NCBI GenBank assembly: GCA_004151065.3
Contig: NWUY0300061478.1
Coordinates: 13,501 to 33,902, forward strand
DNA length: 20,402 nucleotides
Reading direction: 5' to 3'
Origin: Larix sibirica
Taxonomy: Eukaryota; Streptophyta; Pinopsida; Pinales; Pinaceae
Every line of letters begins with the position of its first letter. The stretch's first letter is position 1. A program made the position numbers and the translations under genes. The notes under the pieces are model-generated. The model did not search any database, was not told the origin of the DNA, and saw nothing but the letters and a program-made list of their open reading frames with translations. This document shows positions 1 to 10,559 of the stretch, piece by piece.

Positions 1-555
1 AGAGGAAGGATAAGAGTTCCCCATCTAAACCGGATATTTCAATATTAGAAAGATTATATATATATGGGAATTCATTTAACATTGCCATCCATCAAAGTAG
101 ATTATCATTATTTGCTCCCCGTAACATACTAGGTCCTCGGGCATGTAAGTTCTGTAGTGCTTTTCCTTCTCGACAGAGCATTGAAATCACGGTTTTTAAG
201 TTGTTTTTCTATGTTAAGCTCATTCTGAGTTAAGTTCTTTTTCTAATAAATTTTCAAGTAAGAAGACATGATGTTTCAATCAGATTTCAGTGTATGTTTT
301 GCTAGTTTTGTAACCATGTAAATATATAAATCAGATTCGTATCTCTTTACATGTATCTATAATAACATCACAAATTTTCATAAAAGCTAGTCAATATAAT
401 AATTATAGCATGCATAGATTTCGTATGTAATTGATTAACTTAATGGTAAAATACATAGCTTGATGTTGATCCTGTAGGTTCCTTCAACTTCCCATCCAAG
501 CCTTTGTTACCAAATGGATGAACCACCCTGCCGACCAGCGCTTATCATGTTGGCC

Positions 556-579
556 CTAGGAAACCGATGGGTTTCCTAG
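556..579. repeat. Perfect 10-bp hairpin
   Basis: CTAGGAAACC (556-565) pairs with GGTTTCCTAG (570-579) across a 4-base GATG loop. It lies in a locally GC-richer patch at about 480-610. No role is evident; it may be part of an old repeat. Confidence 0.6.
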
Positions 580-1046
580 CCCTCGAGACCACAAACCAAT
601 AATCCCGAAAGCAACTTCCTTTCTTTCCTCATTATGCCTTGATTTCCATAAATTTCCAAGTCCCTAAGTAGTCGCCTATCGAAAAAGAAAGTTAAAAATG
701 AAAATTGTATCACTCACTTTATAGTTAAAATAAAGAATAAAAAATAAATTATTATCACTTTAAAAGAAATCAATTGTAAGTAAATGTCTTTGTGCTTAGT
801 ATACGTAAGATTAAAATGAAGTACACAAGTTTAAGAAGTGTTTATTGAGATAAACTTATTAAATATTTTCCCATATTTTGACCCAAATACGCAATTAGAG
901 TTCTATTAAACTTCAAACTTTGTTTTACATTTTGACCTAAATACGCAAACAGATTGAACTATTTAGTATACTACTCTATTCTCTGTTGAGTTGCTTATTC
1001 TATTAGATAATTCACAAAATTTCAAACACAAATAAAATTGGTTGTC

Positions 1047-1135
1047 TTGAATCCGAATGCTGAAGTTAGACAGTTGTTGCATTGAATCAAAATAGCGAAG
1101 TTAGACACTCGTTGCATTGAATCCAAATGGTGACA
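1047..1135 (+). repeat. 35-bp imperfect tandem repeat, about 2.5 copies
   Basis: Units begin TTGAATC at 1047, 1082 and 1117. The first two are 35 bp long with a few substitutions. The third stops after about 19 bp. Probably a minor local duplication. Confidence 0.75.
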
Positions 1136-1564
1136 TTTTTCAATAACAAATGCCCTACATAAAATCATGAAGGTGAATGATTTGCTTTGAATTATAATAA
1201 TAATTATTATATTTTCAAATACATAATTTTTATAATTTCAAAAACAGAATTATAAATATTTTATATAAACATTATTTCTGATTATATTCTTTCATATTTT
1301 ATTACTTTATTTTTCCAAACAAAATTAATGTCAAATATTACAACTTATTGGATTTTCGCCATATTACTTTTGAACTTTTGCTCAAAATGATCACATTATA
1401 AAGACGATTTAGTTGCTCTCATCATACTTTGAAGCAACGGTACATGCAATATAAGCTGCTGATTGCGGGTAGATTGAATAATATTGCATGGACGAACAAA
1501 CAACAAAAGAACCTAAACAAAATGGATGCCAGTGAATGTTATTTTGAGGCTGGCAATGACAGAA

Positions 1565-1610
1565 TCTCAAAGGAAGATGCCATATGTCTCAAAGGAAGAT
1601 GCCATATGTC
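1565..1610 (+). repeat. 22-bp perfect tandem duplication
   Basis: A 22-bp unit starting TCTCAAAGGAAGATG occurs twice without mismatch (1565-1586 and 1587-1608), followed by two bases of a third copy. Perfect identity suggests a recent event. Confidence 0.85.
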
Positions 1611-1949
1611 AAGGAGAAGGTTAAAAAATTCATTCAATCAAAATTAGTGACCTGGAAATTTCAAAACTGCATCATGAAAGTAATAACATTCACCTTACGC
1701 CTAAATCAATTATATAAAGCTAGAAAAACTATGAATTCTTCTAAGTCATATAAATACAAAAAATCCCAAAATCGAGTCAGAAGCTGGAGAAGATATCGCT
1801 ACCTTAGCTGGGATTTTATTGAAGTTTAATGACAGATTCTCCCAACTGTAATCTGCAAGGCGGTTAATTAATTCATTGGGATTAGAAGATTTATGCAATG
1901 CATAGTTTACATTCCATGGAGACAAAAGAGTTTGATGATATATATTCTA

Positions 1950-2009
1950 ATCAAAGCAGTGTGCAACACCTTAACAGAGATCAAAGCAATATGTGGCGTC
2001 TTAACAGTC
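1950..2009 (+). repeat. 30-bp imperfect tandem duplication
   Basis: Two 30-bp units start with ATCAAAGCA at 1950 and 1980 and end around TTAACAG. The centres are diverged. No function is apparent. Confidence 0.65.
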
Positions 2010-3132
2010 ATAAAATACAAGATGTAAATTATAGATCAACAACATCAATTAACATGGCTTGGACATCTTAATCTTGATTCCCGCAATTAATCTAAGCCCA
2101 TTTCGCTATCTCACTTCCGATCAAGCATTGGCCAATTATGCCAGCCTGATTAGAGATCGAAAGCACAATTTATCGGCATAAAATAGTCTAGTGATCGTGT
2201 TAAGTATATGACTGTGTAATTGCGGTGTTGGCTGCATGGTTTGTAAAGTACCCAATAGGCGCAGTGGCATCTTCATCCTTAATTCTCCTATTCCACAACC
2301 TGACTCTTGATGTTAGCTTTTACCCTGTTATTAAAAAGGAGGATTCCAGAGTACATTTCTTTGAAATCGCTACATACCTGAGACCTTATAACTGTGTTTC
2401 CATGCAAATAATCACAGGATGACGGTGGGAGCACAATAAATGGAGCAAAATCGTGGAACGAAATGGACAGGTTTGATTGATTTTCAGCCCGAAGGCCTCC
2501 AAAAAGCATTCAAGATATTTAATACTTGCAGGTAAGCTCATGGATCAATCATTGAAATTGAAACGATTGAATTATGATCCCATTGAATTAACCTGAAATG
2601 ATTGAATGAAAATCGCATTAATGCATTAACCCTGTAAACCGCACATTGTAAACCACCTGTTGTATTGGATTAGACAGTTGCGGGCGGGTGGTGATATATT
2701 CAAATAACCCTACTTTCCTTTAAAAAAATGAGCGACTGTTGGATTTAACACATCTCTAACCTTTCCCTCGCTCGCGTGGAAAAAGAGTTGGACTAATGAA
2801 ACGGTAGATTAACAGAGTTGGATTAATGAAAAAAACAGTGGATTAACAAATGACTGTTCAGTATGATGTTTTCCAACAGCAAATGTGGGCCATTAGATGT
2901 GTGTTCGATGAATCTTTCATAGAGTATATGTCAAACCACTGCATCTTTACCATCCATTTTAATCAAACATCCTTAATCAATCAAACGTCCTTAATCAACG
3001 ATTAAACGAAATATCTATAATTTTTTTCAATTAATATCTATATCCATATGTCTTTAAAAGTGTACATAGCTAACTCAAATTAACTTTAAAAGCATCACAT
3101 TAAATAACAAGCATGCATTGAGTGGATAATAC

Positions 3133-3755
3133 CTAATTTATTGTTAGCCCGTTAAGATTCTTTTGTATATGCGAAGCGGTAATAGAACTTTTCTGAGGAC
3201 CATAAATCTTCGGGTCCAATCTAATTATTAGAGAAAAACTCTGTCGATTCAATCATTTATAACAAGAAAACAATATGGAGTAAGCGTCATTGAAAATCAA
3301 ACAAGCTTCATGATTTTCATATATCTTGAAAATGACAGTTGAAATTTCAAAGTAGGGGGAGGAATTGGTTCTTTGCTAATTACTTGGAGTCATTGTATAA
3401 CAACAGGATCAACACCGGCCAACATATTTTGCGCAAACTCGTCATCTCTCCTCCACGCAAATTCGTCAGATATGTCCATTCATTCATTTGCACCAAGGTC
3501 ACACATACTGTCTGGTGCAGATCTAGTGCAGAATAAGAACATGCATGGATGAGTTTAGAAGAAAAGTACTCACTGGAAATAACTTGAGGAAGTAGATACT
3601 TGAGCAACTTTTCGTCGTCTGTTGTGAGGAACTCCTTCATGAGCTCAAGAGGGAATTGCATGTGTGACATCATCCAGGTTTGGGTTGTCGGGCATTTTTG
3701 TGCTAATTTGGTGGATTCTCTGGTCAAACTTTCCATTTCCATGTTAATGTAGCAC
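3133..3755 (-). pseudogene. Lipoxygenase (LOX) pseudogene fragment, three exons
   Basis: Reads as part of the catalytic domain of a plant lipoxygenase, an iron enzyme that oxygenates polyunsaturated fatty acids. Exon a (3755-3574) contains FPLELMKEFL, DDEKLLKY and LLPQVIS, matching the usual P-LEL-KE / DGE-LLK / PQVI stretch. Exon b (about 3473-3384) contains DEFAWRRDDEFA and MLAGVDPVVIQ. Exon c (3240-3133) contains RLDPKIYGPQKSSIT and HIQKNLNGLT. Order and spacing fit the family, and b to c is a 143-bp GT-AG intron. It is broken: TGA at 3390-3392 replaces the Arg expected before LQ, TAG at 3133-3135 ends exon c, and no AG acceptor precedes exon b in frame. In exon c, FPP reads FSL. The exons with the iron-binding histidines were not found. 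This is a relic or a very partial gene; the family call is firm, the subclass (9- or 13-LOX) unknown. Confidence 0.85.
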
Positions 3756-3832
3756 CTAATTATAATCTTATGCTTTGAAAAATATGAGTTAGAATTGCAA
3801 TTACCTTGAGTTGTGGCTGATTAAAAGTAATC

Positions 3833-3895
3833 ATGGAAGGAAATCAGTAAAAAATGGAAGGAAATCAGTAAAAAATAGAAGGAAATCAACAAAAA
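3833..3895 (+). repeat. 21-bp tandem repeat, three copies
   Basis: Units ATGGAAGGAAATCAGTAAAAA at 3833-3853 and 3854-3874 (perfect), and 3875-3895 with a few substitutions. It lies about 80 bp upstream of lipoxygenase exon a on that gene's strand, so in an old intron. Confidence 0.85.
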
Positions 3896-3949
3896 GGAGG
3901 AAAGTGTGTCCGTCTTTTCTCTTTAGATTCTGAGAAGTTTCCATGCATG

Positions 3950-4026
3950 AATGTTAGGAATTTTTTTTTTTAATTTTTTAATCTTTATTTTCACATTATA
4001 GTCATTTTTATTGTTAATGTTAGGAA
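3950..4026 (-). mobile_element. Very short A-tailed retro-insertion with 11-bp target duplication
   Basis: AATGTTAGGAA occurs perfectly at 3950-3960 and 4016-4026. Between them are 55 bp that start with 11 T on the plus strand. Read on the minus strand, the insert ends in A(11) directly before the second repeat, as expected of target-primed reverse transcription. The insert has no recognisable family. A chance duplication around a T-rich tract is the alternative. Confidence 0.5.
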
Positions 4027-6618
4027 ACATATCGAACCTATCGAACCTGAAGATAGGGTATAGTAACTTGATCTTGATAGATGGGGCCAATACAACATCA
4101 AGCCATTATGACTTGTAGGAAAATGACAAGAGTCAATGTGGAAAAGGGTGCGACCCTGTAAAATAATTGATGTAAGATGTATAATGTCTAGGTTGGATTC
4201 CAAGGTGCCATGCTTATATAAGGTTTACCTAGTATTAACAAGGAACTTGTTAGTTAGTGTGGCAATCATCCATGTGACATGGTGCTCTAAGTGAAAATGA
4301 TAATAAAGTGTTAAGGTGGTTAGCCTAGTGAAGTGTTATAGTGGTGGGAGTGTTGCCATTGATAAACTAGGGCACAAGAGGAGTTTCCTCCCTCGGATAA
4401 GTTAGACATAGTTTTCTTTTTTAATAGATCTAGGGTTAACCCTCAATAGAGAATAAAGAGCATTAGACAAATATGAACCTGGAGGTGCATATAAGTAGTG
4501 AGACCATAATTTTGGTTGCATCGGTGGCTCCCACGAGAGGAATGGGGCACTAGGAATATATAAGCTACACAAAGCCTTCCTCCCTAATTACCAAGTTCTA
4601 GTTATTGGTTTTCAACAAAAATACCAATATATTGGATGCACCTAAAAATGATCAAAATGAAACAAGAAATAAAGATGAGTACTACAAATGAAGCTTCTAC
4701 CCTTGATCAACAAAACCATATGGTGTGAATTGCAGTAGTACCCAAAGATGTGATGATGAATACGATACACATGGAATCATGTAGTAACTACTAGAGGATA
4801 TGGTGCCTATGTGGTGAGCTCTCTTGATTTGCTAAAAGAAAAACAAATCTATTAGCAACCCAACATATCGTTTGGAAAATTACTCATAATGAACAAGGCT
4901 ACGTGCTAGCAAAGTCCTTGCCATAAAGCATAATATATATGATGTTTAAGACATAACATATTTTTGTACATTATTATTCTTTTTATTTATGAATATAAAA
5001 AATGCTTTTAATTTATATGGAGTTTTTAATCCAGTGACATCGCACTTGCAAAGGTGTTCAACTGGGAATGGTGCCTCCTAAGCTATTGTTCAAAGCACAA
5101 TGTGATGCAACAATGCTAAGAATACCTTCCCATCTTCCCTTAAACAAACTTCCATGCTCTTTCCAACAAGGATAAAACAATGGAGAATTTGTTCTAGCAA
5201 ACTTGTCATGGCAGTAAACTCTACCCATCACATTGATTTTAACTTTAAGCTTGTGAGGATCAATGTTGGGGCATAACTATGAACTTATAAGGAAACCCCA
5301 TTTTCTTCAATGTCCATGGCTTGCGAGGCCCCTACTAGACATGTGTGCAACAAAGCATAGCCCCATTGGATGCCCACAACATGCTCTAAACTTGAAATCC
5401 CATCGCCCTCTCCTTCCTACTACAAGTAGTCGAGGTCTTTGATATTATCTTGCTTTTTCTTTCATGGAAGGTATTTGGCATTATCTCATGGCCTTCGTAC
5501 AAAGAATGCATGTGATTGCTTGCTCCACAACTATATGAGCTTACCTCATGGTCTCATGGAGTCTACTTGCATGTTTTTCAATGATACCATCTAAGGGAAA
5601 AGAGAATTATGCAACCCATAGAAATGGTTGGGTCTAGTTGCAGAGCATTGAAATTTTGGTTGGAATGCTATAGATTATAATAAAAAAATAATGCAGAAGA
5701 AACACCTAAGTTGTAAGAGCTTAAAAGTCAATTGAATTACCCATTAACAGCTGGAAAAAGGCCTTGGGTTTAGTATTTTTCAATGATTTTTCTTACTCAT
5801 GTCTATGGTTTCCATGATTTTCATGGAAGTTTATCCCCATTTTAAATTTTAGAAATTTAGCCATTATCTTGGGAGAAAATCTACTTTAGTTTACCCAGAC
5901 CTGTACGATTTTGGCCAACACCCTCTTCAAGGCATAGAAAAGTCGACTAATGTTTCCCTCCCCTTAGAACTACTTTGTTGGATTCTTTCAGGAAGAGTGA
6001 AGTGGATATCCCCCATAGACACCAAAATTGTCAAAAGGATATTACAATGCACTTAGACTAATTTCGTATTTGACAGAGGATAGAAACCAAATCCAAGTGT
6101 CAAACAACATTTCCCCACACAATGTAATGGTTAACACATGTCTGATTTTTAACCTGAACTGCTTCCATGGTGGAACTTCATACCAATATTAAACCTTGAT
6201 TGACTAAAATCGTAAGCAAATGATGTGGACCCGCAGAGTGAACCATGGGTGCCTCATATGTGCATACTTATTTTTGAGCTTGATCTTTTCCAAAATCAAA
6301 ATATGTTCCATGGGATTACATTTTATTTGATGGAATGAGCAATCAAACTTGTTTCCATGGAAAATAAACATCAATAAATACACTATCCATGCAACGATTT
6401 CCGTAGTCAAAACTCTTTTTTAAATAAAGTAGGCTATTGTTGGTTTGAATCTTCCCCTACCAAAATCTGAATTATTTGAGATTAAAAAAAAATGCACAAT
6501 ATTTCTTTGAGTCTTATTACTGGAACATTCAATAAAGTATAAGATGTAGCAATTGATAAAATAAAAATCATTGAATTTGAATGTGATGATGAATGGTGCT
6601 AATAAATACATATTGTAG
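4027..6618. other. Intergenic DNA, no recognised gene
   Basis: No exon or element family that I can name. The longest stop-free stretch I worked out by hand is 5061-5276 on the minus strand (72 codons, with an ATG at 5228). It looks protein-like (it includes MGRVYCHDKFARTNS and FKGRWEGILS) but I do not recognise it. The earlier exons of the nodulin-like gene that starts at 6619 would be expected here but were not seen. Confidence 0.5.
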
Positions 6619-7129
6619 GGCCATAAGAGTTGGAAGGCCATGGTGGATGTATGTAGCGTTGCTTCTTGTGCCTCTTATTTTCTTCTACTAGGAAATGGGA
6701 GTTGATGCTTCTCTCTATATCAACACTTGCATACTAGGTATGTGCTCTAGATATATCATCTCAACTACAGTGCCTACTAGTGCTAAGTTGTTTGGGACTG
6801 GAATTTTTGGAGTGAATCATGATATTTTGGATGCAAATATTCCTTTGGGATCTTTGTTGTTCAGCTACATGGTTGTGTTGATCTATGACTACAACACTCA
6901 AGGTGGAGAAATTCAAGAGAAAAATCTTGCCACGACAGTTGTTTGCATGGGACGAAAGTGTTATAGGATCACATTTATCATATGGGGTTGTATTGGATTT
7001 GTGGAATTAACCGCGAACTATACACCTGTCAAAATGCATGTTCCATTCCTTTCACTCTCTCTATACACTACATATCTATATGGATGCCTAACCAAGCCAC
7101 GTACTTTACTATGCCCAAATTTAATATGA
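6619..7129 (+). pseudogene. Nodulin-like / NFD4-type major facilitator protein, C-terminal exon relic
   Basis: The frame resembles the C-terminal half of plant nodulin-like (NUCLEAR FUSION DEFECTIVE 4-type) major facilitator membrane proteins. Recognisable blocks in order are SLYINTCILGMC (helix), TTVPTSAKLFG and FGVNHDIL, IPLGSLLFSYM followed by LIYDYNTQGG, then VVCMGRKCYRITFIIWG (last helices). Those match the family pattern of VP-xxELFGLKHFG, NPLGSLLFS-xxGYIYD and C-G-HC(F/Y)R-TF. An AG at 6617-6618 could be a splice acceptor. The frame is open from an ATG at 6695 to 7129, but a TAG at 6689-6691 sits in the helix just upstream, the text after about residue 110 no longer fits, and no N-terminal exons were seen. 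Probably a pseudogene; substrate unknown. Confidence 0.65.
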
Positions 7130-9831
7130 AACTTAGGAGATTATCATGCAAAAATAAAATATAGTCACTTGTCAATGTAAACAAGTTATAATTGTTTCCA
7201 TTCCTAAGTGGTTAAAATGTACATAATAACAATTCAATATTCATACCAAGGTTTTCCTGCTTTAACACATCAAATACGATGACCTGTATCCTTTCCTTTG
7301 TTATAATTTGGATTTGGTATCCCTCCCCATCTCTCCAAGATTTCCCAAATTATCATTTCAAGTTCTAGTTGCAAATTGCCCCAAATGCCATTGGTTCCAA
7401 TTCTAGTTGCCCCTAATTCTGTTGTGATGATTGATTTATGATCATGGGATTTATTCCCCCTTTGGACTCTAGCAATGGTTCTAGGAGAACTAGTTAACCA
7501 GGTGAAGCAGTAGAAAATCCAAACAGAAGCTTTAGCAATTGATCGAGATCACATGTAGTCATTTTTAGCATTGGGTTCTTGCATTGAATGAGAATTATCT
7601 ACACATTACAAGGATGCACTGGCTATTATGAAGAGAGGATTGACCGATTAGAGCCTTATTTGGTAGGTATCACTCTGTACGATTTATAACCACTTGAGAA
7701 ATATCAGTAATGTATTACGATTTCCCTTGTGTCTAAATTAATTATTGTAATTTATTTAGGTAAACTTGTCAAATGGCTTCGCAAGGAATCAATGTTGTTT
7801 GTCATCCTCTTAAATTCTACTTGAAAAAACAGGTAGCCTTAAGGTATACCCTCCCTATGTCCCTGCCATTGTGCTAGGGAAAAATTTGACTAAAATAAAT
7901 GCTAATTCACCCACCACACCATTCTCATATGCAAAGAGATAGAGAGAGAACATGGAATCACTTGTTGTAATACCTCTCTCAGTCGAGCGACTAGATGCAT
8001 ACCCACTTAGTGAGTTCGTTATCGCGAATGGAACTTTCATTCTCAAATCCGCCGCTTACACATTGGAAATTTATTCACAAGCATACTAGAAGAAGGAGGG
8101 AGTTGGGTTTCTCAATATATGACCCAAAACCACTAACGGACTATTTTAAGCCCCAATGAATAATAGATGGAACGTAGAGTTATAGGTTTCCTTGAATTCT
8201 CCCTTACCTTAGGGGTGTTTTGATCGATCCATCATAACATAAGACATAGCATGTTCTTTTCACATCATTCATTAATGGTAATCGATGGGTATTTTGATTG
8301 ATATGGCAATTTGTAGTTTGATCCATGATATAACATTAACATGGTCTTCAAAGTCTCCATATTCTTGAACCTCCCTTCCTATGCACCACATGCGAAACTC
8401 ATTTTGTTTTCTATTATACATGTTAGGTTGGTTTAGATATTGATGGATAAAGTCCCCCAAGCTTCTTAGTTCGTTTGTTGTCGCTCACCTCCCTATTTAT
8501 TAATGAATGGGTGATTTTAGTAACGATTTGATATTTATTTCCTTTCCCAAACCATTATGTGGCATTGGTTTGGGGCCATGCAAGTTACCACAAGATCTCA
8601 CTCACATATACCGTATAAGAGGTCATGGTTGTGCTACAAAACTCTAGTTTGGAAATTGAATCAAAGAATTATAGCTTAGTCGGTCACGCCGGGCTTTAGC
8701 AATTAACTTAGTTGGTGAGGTTGGTGGACCAATTTTTATTATTTAAGCCATCATTTCCAAGATGCAAGTGGGATTTCGACTACAGTAATGAGATGATTTT
8801 GCTACACCTTTGTTATAAAATGTGTTTGGATCAACATCATGTATAAACCATCTTGGGACAAAGATGGTGGCAGTTTGAAGATTGGATCAAATACAATTAT
8901 GAATATACCAAACATAATTTCAAACTACAATAAGTTATGATGGTTGAGCATGGACTTGTCCCCCAAATGGAAGCCTAGTTTGTTGACCACATCATTGGCA
9001 TGTATTCATCATCAAGTAACAGCAGAAAGGGTGGTGTACTTCCCAAAGTATAGTAACCCATCAAGCATCCATCTATTTCATTTAGAATTGGTGATAAGAG
9101 TTATTGATCCCAGTGTTGAACAATATATTTCAAAGGTTCTACAACTCAATACATTAGTAGTTCGCTACTATCACTCAGATGGATAGTATCAGAGGATAAT
9201 GTCAATATGCTTAAAGACAATAGAGCAAGAACATGTTATCTCCTATTAACTACAAGATGACATTGAATGCATGATCTGGAACATGAATTTTTCTTAAGAA
9301 ATTCCCATGTCTTTCTATTACTGAAATAACATTCGACATATTTATCTTGTAGATATTTTCTTGGAGACTCACAAATTGGCATTTTGAAATTCCAAATTGA
9401 TACACAATTGATATTCACTAAAATAGAAGCGAAGAGGTGAAGTGTACAACTCTTCTGCATACAAATAGTTTCAAACAAAAATATACAATATGCTTACTTT
9501 GTATCAAATATTTATGTTTAGAAGCCATCTGAATATGGTCGTCTTTAAGTCCAATTCCTTGTACAATGTTGTATCGGCTCCCAAGATCATGAAGTGGCCT
9601 AGATAGAATCTCCTTCAAATTGACAAAGAATAAAGAATTTAGAACCTAGAAGCTCCTTCAAATTGACACTAAACTCATAACCCAAGAGGAGGAATCATGG
9701 CCTTTAGTTCACGCAATAAGAAGATATGTGAATTCTAACTACAACTAGAGGTGGTGGGTGTAAGGCAGTGGTTAAAGTGATGGCCAAGAAGTGGTGGTCT
9801 AGTTATATCCATCATCATTCTTCGTAAACTT
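7130..9831. other. Intergenic DNA, no recognised gene
   Basis: Short open frames on both strands, none with a domain I recognise. A minus-strand stretch at 9498-9612 looks like an exon (pyrimidine-rich tract and AG before it, GTAAGC after it). A plus-strand stretch near 7951-8090 is also protein-like. Neither can be assigned. Confidence 0.5.
9610..9668. repeat. 16-bp direct repeat
   Basis: CTCCTTCAAATTGACA occurs at 9610-9625 and again at 9653-9668, 43 bp apart. On the minus strand both copies read TGTCAATTTGAAGGAG, so the possible splice acceptor at 9613 is duplicated. Confidence 0.7.
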
Positions 9832-10274
9832 NAATGAGCTAGTGAGCACTTTTTGGGTGTTAACACACTCCCATGCAAATGGAAATTGTAACATAGCTTT
9901 TGAATGGTATCCATGATACCCACAAGAATGTATGCCATAGAATTCCAATAAATAAGCATCGCTTCTAAAATAGATTTAACCTGAATCATTCTGCCCCCTC
10001 TGCAAAGCCATTTGTTGCAATAAAGAAACAATATATTCTCCACCTTCCCTATGAGCCATTCCCAGCCTTTCATCTGATAATCATTTTGTTTGAGGATGAA
10101 ACCCAAATATCTCATACCTTGTTCTGGATCCGCCACGAGGAAAGACAAATGAGCACTAATACACTCAACATCGGCATGGTCAATGAACATAAATGATATA
10201 GAATAATTCCTGACATTAAAAACCATTCCTATAAATTCACCAAAAAGCCAAGCAAGACTCGACATTAACACCAT
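9832..10274 (-). pseudogene. LINE ORF2, reverse transcriptase thumb fragment
   Basis: Continues the RT domain after the nested insert. GMVFNVRNYSISF matches the stretch after motif C, GMRYLGFILK is the conserved YLG motif, and WLIGKVENILFLYCNKWL plus GGRMIQVKSILEAM form the thumb typical of plant LINEs. It then runs through SVLTPKKCSLAH to the N at 9832, after which the LINE text is lost. The frame is open across this part, but it lacks the C-terminal zinc-binding region expected of a full ORF2. An ATG at 10331 in the same frame lies inside the nested insert and is not a real start. Confidence 0.85.
10262..10274 (-). repeat. Target-site duplication, copy at the 3' (poly-A) end of the nested insert
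   Basis: Plus-strand ACATTAACACCAT matches ACGTTAAGACCAC at 11794-11806 in 10 of 13 positions. It abuts a run of T (A on the minus strand). The two copies flank the insert exactly where the RT reading would rejoin. Confidence 0.65.
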
Positions 10275-10335
10275 TTTTTTTGTAAATCTGCATCTCTTAA
10301 TTAAAAAAATAGGTTTAAAAATACATGTCAACTAG

Positions 10336-10392
10336 CTAGCATAGGTAGTCTAGGGTGGTGAAACCACCACCCTAGACGCTAAAAAATGCTAG
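10336..10392 (-). repeat. Compound hairpin near the 3' end of the nested insert
   Basis: The inner stem GTCTAGGGTGGTG (10348-10360) pairs perfectly with CACCACCCTAGAC (10365-10377) around AAAC. An outer stem CTAGCAT (10336-10342) pairs with ATGCTAG (10386-10392). It lies about 60 bases from the poly(A) end. 3' stem-loops serve as RT recognition sites in some LINE/SINE families, so a similar role is possible here. Confidence 0.75.
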
Positions 10393-10559
10393 GAATATTT
10401 ATATCTATACAAAAAAAATCCTATATGAGGTGACCAAGAGAGATATAAGTATTTAAATAAAGGTCCAAGGAAACACACAGTGCAAAAAAGAAAACTATAT
10501 AAACAAAATAAACAGAAATGCTGAAAGTCACAGTGAGAGCATGGGACTACCATTTCCCA

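Larger units (their letters stand above)
1..3132. other. Intergenic DNA, no recognised gene
   Basis: AT-rich sequence. Open frames are short, lack a recognisable domain and occur on both strands. It holds several small repeats (listed separately), a TA-rich stretch near 1190-1215, and a perfect hairpin at 556-579. I searched the minus strand below 3133 for the later lipoxygenase exons, including the iron-ligand region, and did not find them. Confidence 0.6.

Noticed and set aside
2288-2509. 73-codon minus-strand frame with a good GTATGT donor, considered as a later lipoxygenase exon
   Set aside because: The residues do not match any lipoxygenase segment and the iron-binding histidines are absent.
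3339-3536. 65-codon plus-strand open frame
   Set aside because: Antisense to lipoxygenase exon b and its intron; no motif of its own.
3833-3895. Considered as a CRISPR-like or regulatory array
   Set aside because: Units are contiguous without spacers; it is a plain tandem repeat.
8660-8720. tRNA-like text (TTAGTTGGTGAGG) near 8709
   Set aside because: It resembles a D-arm only; no acceptor stem, anticodon arm or T-arm could be folded around it.
8944-9186. 80-codon plus-strand open frame
   Set aside because: No recognisable motif, no supporting splice or neighbour evidence; probably chance.
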